This document shows, piece after piece, positions 60,075 through 64,000 of a DNA stretch of 64,000 nucleotides (position 1 is the first letter of the stretch; every line of letters starts with the position of its first letter). Under the pieces are notes generated by a model, which had not been told where the DNA came from, searched no databases, and worked only from the letters and a program-made list of their open reading frames with translations. The stretch is from a sulfur-oxidizing endosymbiont of Gigantopelta aegis (GTDB taxonomy: Bacteria > Pseudomonadota > Gammaproteobacteria > GRL18): the NCBI RefSeq assembly GCF_016097415.1, contig NZ_JAEHGE010000002.1:1-64000 (forward strand). The letters are read 5' to 3'. The translations under genes were made by a program, and so were the position numbers.

Positions 60075-61115
60075 CTTGATTACCCATAAAGCTCCGCCAT
60101 TTTTAGGAGCTTTCCATTCATAGGTGGCGTTTTCATCGCCACGCATAAAAACCTTGGCATCATGTCTTTTAAGTTAAAGCGTCTATTAAACCGATAACAA
60201 AATTCAGCAAGATACCGAGGTAAATGTTTTGAGTTAATGGAATGATAGCTTCCCTTCATAGAGTTTTTAATATTACCTATCATAGTGTTAACCCAGATAA
60301 ACTCAATTTTATCAACACTTGCCGCACCACCACCCGTGACGATTGGAACATGCTTACAGTCAGCTTCTTTAACCGCAGGAAAACAATTTAACCCATCTGA
60401 GTAAACAGTACTTCCAGGTGTTAAATGAGTTTGTGCCCATCGTTTTATTTCACTGGATTTAAACCCTTTAAGCACATTTAAATTCATTGCAATCGGGTGT
60501 CCATCTTCATTAGTAGAAACGGCTGCAACGAACGGTGTTTTATTTTCTGAACCACGACCTCTGGAGCCGCCTCTGTGCTCACCACCCCAGTAGGCATCAT
60601 CAATTTGAATGATGCCTGATAAAGGTTTACTGTCATCACGTTCTTTCATAACCTGCATGATCTTTTGTTTCATACTCCAGGCTGTATTGTAGCTTACCTT
60701 AAGCTGTCTCTTTAATTCTAATGCTGAAACCGCTGTCTTCAATTGAGTCATAAGATGAATCGCTAAAAACCACTTAGATAAAGGCAGTTTGGTACTATCA
60801 AATATTGTCCCACAGGTTGCTGATGTCTGATGATGACAATGGTGGCACTGATAAAGATGGCGATGTTCTAGAGTGCAATAAGTCTTATTGCCACACTCTG
60901 GGCAAACAAATCCATCAGGAAATTTCCATTTAAATAAGGCTTGTCGGCACTGTTTGTCAGTGCCATAATCATTAAAAAGCTCAAATAAACTATAACCTTC
61001 TTGAAACTGAATTTTATTTTTTGACATCATTCTACTCACACATAATCTATACTTTAATTATAGTATAATTATAGTATAGTTATCGAAATATGGCGGAGCT
61101 TTGTGGGTAATCAAG
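60075..61115 (-). mobile_element. IS1595-family element, complete
   Basis: 1041 bp with 25-bp inverted ends, CTTGATTACCCA-T-AAAGCTC at the left and its near complement at the right. A perfect 8-bp target duplication TAACTTTT lies at 60067-60074 and 61116-61123. Encodes one intact transposase. A degenerate copy is at 9888-10642. Confidence 0.96.
60080..61039 (-). CDS. IS1595-family (ISXO2-like) transposase
   Basis: 319 residues: N-terminal zinc ribbon (CPECGNKTYC, CHHCHHQTS), then the ISXO2-like DDE/DDN core with IQIDDAYWGGEHRGGSRGRGS, VYSDGLNCFPAV and the FIWVNTMIGNIKNSMKGSYHSI region, and C-terminal LAEFCYRFNRRF. Frame intact. The stop codon lies within a few bases of the left inverted repeat, using part of the element's end (MAELYG). 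Confidence 0.93.
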   Translation of the reverse strand: MSRMMSKNKIQFQEGYSLFELFNDYGTDKQCRQALFKWKFPDGFVCPECGNKTYCTLEHRHLYQCHHCHHQTSATCGTIFDSTKLPLSKWFLAIHLMTQLKTAVSALELKRQLKVSYNTAWSMKQKIMQVMKERDDSKPLSGIIQIDDAYWGGEHRGGSRGRGSENKTPFVAAVSTNEDGHPIAMNLNVLKGFKSSEIKRWAQTHLTPGSTVYSDGLNCFPAVKEADCKHVPIVTGGGAASVDKIEFIWVNTMIGNIKNSMKGSYHSINSKHLPRYLAEFCYRFNRRFNLKDMMPRFLCVAMKTPPMNGKLLKMAELYG

Positions 61116-62568
61116 TAACTTTTGTAAGCCATCTTTTAAACTTTTTACTTCGACAATTTGAATGTTGGGATAGGATTTTTCAGTATGTCAATAAAAGCAT
61201 AGTTTTCAACAATGCCAATTTTTGTTCTTGCAATGATTTAAAGTTAGCAATAAAAGGGACTTCATGGCGAGTCGCGATGACCAGAGGCACTTTTAGGAAG
61301 GGCTCAGTGAAATTAAGATAAACTTCTCTTTCACTAGTTTTAATGGCGAAATCAATGATGTCACATTTTCTGGCCTTGGCAAAAGTAATGGTTTGTGACC
61401 AGGATTGAGTCTCAATGACTTTAAGTGGTATCGGTAGCTCTTCTTTGATGAGCTTGTAAATATCTGCGCTGATACCGGTATAGTCACCATTTTTTAAATG
61501 AGTGAAGGGTAGCCAGTCTGGATCGACACACATATTGATCACTTTTTTGGCTTGTAAATATTTTAATTCCTGATAGTTAAGGTTCAACTCATTATCGGTT
61601 TTTTGATAAATGGCCTTATCAAGGTTGATGTCACCTTTTGCCAGACCAAGAATTTTATAAATTTCATAGGTTTTTTCTAAAGTCTTGCGCTCTATTTTAC
61701 CTAATTGATCGGTATGATAATAAGCCAGTTTTTTTAGTTCGTTGGCCTCAAAAATATAAGCGGCACGGCTTTTGTTCTGGCTATTGTATTTGTTTAAAAT
61801 AATGGCAACTGTTTCTTCAATATGATCAAAGGCATATTTCCAGCCTTCTAGGGAGGCGGCTTTAAAATTTCTAACTTGCTCTGGGTCTTTATCAATTGTC
61901 TGTTGGCTGGTAAACAATAGGTCATTATAAAAGTCAAAACCATAATTTTTGGGGTGAAAAAGGATACTTTTTATGCCTTTCTCTCTCAGTAAAAAAGGCT
62001 CGTTGGAAATGTAGGCGGTCATTAAGTCAGTTTTGTGTTGAATTAAATCGTTAATATTATAAGAATGTGCCTGTAATTGAATATCACTATAATTAATACC
62101 CTGAGATAGCATCATCGCAATGAGAACGGCATCAATTTCTTTATCTCCCGTGAGCATGATACGTAGATCTCTAATGTCAGTAATTTTTTTAATGTTGGCA
62201 CTTTGCAAGGCCATTAATACCAAGGGTGATGATTGGTAAATAGCGGCGAGGTAAACAATTTTTTTACCCTGAGAGATATCAATGAGGGAGTTGGTTCTAC
62301 CCACTGCATAGGTTGAATGTCCGTTAAGGACTTCATCAACCAGGTTGATTCCTAGTTTTGCTTCTTTGATTTCGACTTCTAGGCCAACTTGCTTATAAAA
62401 TCCCTTTTCAAGCGCCATATAATAGCCCGCGAATTGAAACTGATGTTTCCATTTGAGTTGTAGCGATACTTTATGCAGATCAGCATGAGAGGACAATGAT
62501 ATTAAAAAAATCATTAATGCTATAAAAAGTGGGTATGTGGTTTTTAGATTTTGCTTAAATGTTGGCAT

Positions 62569-62906
62569 TCAATATCATCGTAATGGGTTTGATAGAAGTT
62601 TACTCCTAAGTCTGATGCTAGCTCAAGTTAGTAGAGTACAATTTGTTCCATAAATGTAGGACTTGTCTTATGATTCGGTGTTTTTTTTATTTCATCGGCA
62701 ATAATTCCAAGTTATTGCCATAATTTTGCCACAATTGAGCAGAATTCATCGCTTTGAGTTCAGTATTAATTCAGATGTTTTTTGTATGATGAGTATAGTC
62801 AAGAATGTCACTAAGAAAGTGAAATGAGCGATTTTATGTATTTTTTCTTTTTTATTAAATTTTTCTTTCAAATAAAGCCATTAATTATAAGTTTACAGGT
62901 ATAGGT
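62569..62906. other. Divergent intergenic region
   Basis: 338 AT-rich bases between the sensor kinase (minus) and the alpha-2-macroglobulin gene (plus). No gene or structured RNA is evident; promoters for both neighbours are expected here. Confidence 0.5.
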
Positions 62907-64000
62907 ATGACAAAAATAACCGCCAGAATTATAAAATTAAACCGCTTTGATGCGCCAAAGTTTCTAGTCTATCAATGTCTAATGCTCTTAATGTTGCTGT
63001 TTTTGTTAGGCTGTGAAGAAGATAAGTCCTGGTCAGAAAAAGAAAAATCAGCGGTTTTATCTGAGATTGGTCAAGTATCAAATAATCATACCCCCGTTCA
63101 AGATAATTCTCCTGCAAGTTATAAGGATACAAAATTTGAAATTATTGATTTTACAGAACGTGATTATAAAGGGGTGAGTAGTCTGGCTATTGTTCTATCG
63201 GTGCCATTGGATAGGCGTGAAGACATTCAATCCTACTTTGTCTTGGAGCGTAGGGATGGTGAGCGGGTTGATGGAGCATGGATATTGGCAGAAAATGGCC
63301 GAGAATTATTTTTCAAAAATATTGAACCGGAAACTGATTATTTGTTAACAGTATTCGCCAATCTCAAAGCGCTTAATCAGCAAACCTTAGGTAAACGCTA
63401 TAAAAAGGAGATAAAGACCAAATCCCGTGTGGCTTCGGTGAGCTTTGCTCATGATGGTGGCATTTTACCCCTAAGTCATGCTAAGGGCTTGCCTGTTTAT
63501 AGCATTAATATCAAACAAGTTGATATTGAATTTCACCGGGTGAAAAATGACCGTATGGTTGAATTTTTAGAATCATGGCGTGGTGGGCGTAGAGGGGCTT
63601 ATCAATTACAGCATTATGCAGATAAATCGCAACTGGTTTATTCTGCTCGGTTTGATATGGCGATTGAAAAAAATAAACGTGAGCGGGTAAATTTAGAGAT
63701 TGATTCAATCGCTGAGTTAAAGCCTGCGGGCATTTATATGGCGGTAATGAAGCCTTCGGGCACTTATGATTATGAACAGGCTGTCACCTATTTTGTGCGC
63801 AGTGATATTGGCTTACATGTCAGACGCTATCCCGGAAAATTGGATGTTTATGTGCGCTCAATCGTCACCGGCGCTGCCATGAATGATGTCAGTCTGAGTT
63901 TGTTAGACAAGGACAGTAAAATATTAACAGTGATTCAGGCCGATGCTCAGGGTAGCTATTCTTTTAGTGACCACTTAAAAAAGGCTCATAGTATTTTGGC
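62907..64000 (+). CDS. Alpha-2-macroglobulin-like lipoprotein, 5' part (runs off the window)
   Basis: Open without a stop to the window end (about 364 codons). ATG 62907 has AGGT just upstream. The N-terminus has a basic stretch, a hydrophobic segment (CLMLLMLLFLLGC) and a lipobox LLGC, then an acidic, polar spacer. The following domains resemble the first macroglobulin modules of bacterial YfhM-type proteins: VLSVPLDRREDIQSYFVLERR, LFFKNIEPETDYLLTVFANL, LPVYSINIKQVDIEFHRVKNDRM and YFVRSDIGLHVRRYPGKLDVYVRSIVTGAAMNDVSLSLL. Such proteins guard the periplasm against proteases and usually sit beside pbpC. The thioester region lies beyond the window. Confidence 0.85.
   Translation, partial: MTKITARIIKLNRFDAPKFLVYQCLMLLMLLFLLGCEEDKSWSEKEKSAVLSEIGQVSNNHTPVQDNSPASYKDTKFEIIDFTERDYKGVSSLAIVLSVPLDRREDIQSYFVLERRDGERVDGAWILAENGRELFFKNIEPETDYLLTVFANLKALNQQTLGKRYKKEIKTKSRVASVSFAHDGGILPLSHAKGLPVYSINIKQVDIEFHRVKNDRMVEFLESWRGGRRGAYQLQHYADKSQLVYSARFDMAIEKNKRERVNLEIDSIAELKPAGIYMAVMKPSGTYDYEQAVTYFVRSDIGLHVRRYPGKLDVYVRSIVTGAAMNDVSLSLLDKDSKILTVIQADAQGSYSFSDHLKKAHSIL

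Larger units (their letters stand above)
57773..62568 (-). pseudogene. Hybrid sensor kinase with two periplasmic binding domains, split by IS1595
   Basis: One gene in order from 62568: signal peptide (LFIALMIFLISLSSHA), NMT1/THI5-like binding domain (VSLQLKWKHQFQFAGYYMAL), a second PBPb-type domain (VINMCVDPDWLPFTHLKNGDYTGISADI), a TM ([16 protein letters not shown]), PAS domain, HisKA ([18 protein letters not shown]), HATPase ([18 protein letters not shown]), receiver ([23 protein letters not shown]) and HPt ([14 protein letters not shown]). The IS lies at 60075-61115, flanked by TAACTTTT. Removing it joins QIVEVKSLKDGLQ with [14 protein letters not shown]. Three one-base losses near 61249, 61218 and 61120 also break the frame. 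About 1250 residues restored. The downstream part (57773-59968) remains open for 731 codons with its kinase motifs. Confidence 0.9.

Overview
The window looks like a chromosomal segment of a moderately AT-rich gammaproteobacterium. The order yhbY-rlmE-ftsH-folP-glmM-tpiA-secG-tRNA-Leu followed by a full 14-gene NADH dehydrogenase I operon is typical of non-enteric gammaproteobacteria (nuoC and nuoD are separate genes). Mpl and UbiX point to a Gram-negative cell wall and a quinone-based respiratory chain. A TRAP transporter, an arsenosugar-type radical SAM/glycosyltransferase set and several c-di-GMP proteins suggest a free-living or host-associated aquatic respirer. The species cannot be named from the sequence alone.

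Layout. (1) 0.2-5.9 kb: intact housekeeping genes: a membrane protein, mpl, ubiX, a LON-domain protein, then convergent DedA and a two-gene ABC-2 exporter. (2) 6.1-11.1 kb: one large GGDEF/EAL signalling gene, broken by an IS3-family element, an IS1595-family remnant and several small indels. (3) 11.15-11.33 kb: a 176-bp MITE with a 5-bp target duplication; its twin lies at 52.0 kb. (4) 11.4-33.8 kb: a fully intact block with yhbY, rlmE, ftsH, folP, glmM, tpiA, secG, tRNA-Leu(GAG), nuoA-N and a DUF2818 gene, closed by an initiator tRNA-fMet and its terminator. REP-like hairpins sit in three gaps of the nuo operon. (5) 34.1-46.1 kb: an accessory, decaying region: an IS66 element with perfect 8-bp target duplications, an intact hipBA toxin-antitoxin pair, a UvrD-like helicase pseudogene split by an IS3 copy, two more IS3 copies in inverted orientation around a receptor fragment, and a second type of IS3 transposase remnant. 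(6) 46.1-48.9 kb: a putative signalling module of a HATPase-like switch kinase, a GGDEF cyclase and a divergent STAS protein; the gap between them holds a tight cluster of DnaA-box-like sequences. (7) 49-54.4 kb: ArsS-like radical SAM protein, two glycosyltransferases, a lipoprotein, the second MITE, the ABC-F protein Uup and tRNA-Ser(GGA). (8) 54.7-62.6 kb: dctPQM and, downstream of dctP's promoter side, a large sensor hybrid kinase split by an intact IS1595 element. (9) 62.9 kb to the window end: the 5' part of an alpha-2-macroglobulin-like lipoprotein.

How it fits together. The central block provides respiratory complex I together with protein secretion and quality control. The flanks are rich in signal transduction and are under heavy insertion-sequence attack. 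Target duplications allow precise in-silico excision of several elements, which restores three large genes (GGDEF/EAL protein, helicase, hybrid kinase) apart from small indels. The most novel items are the MITE family, the IS copies whose extreme ends survive while subterminal DNA is deleted, the DnaA-box cluster and the STAS/HATPase/cyclase module. No CRISPR array, rRNA gene or phage module was seen.
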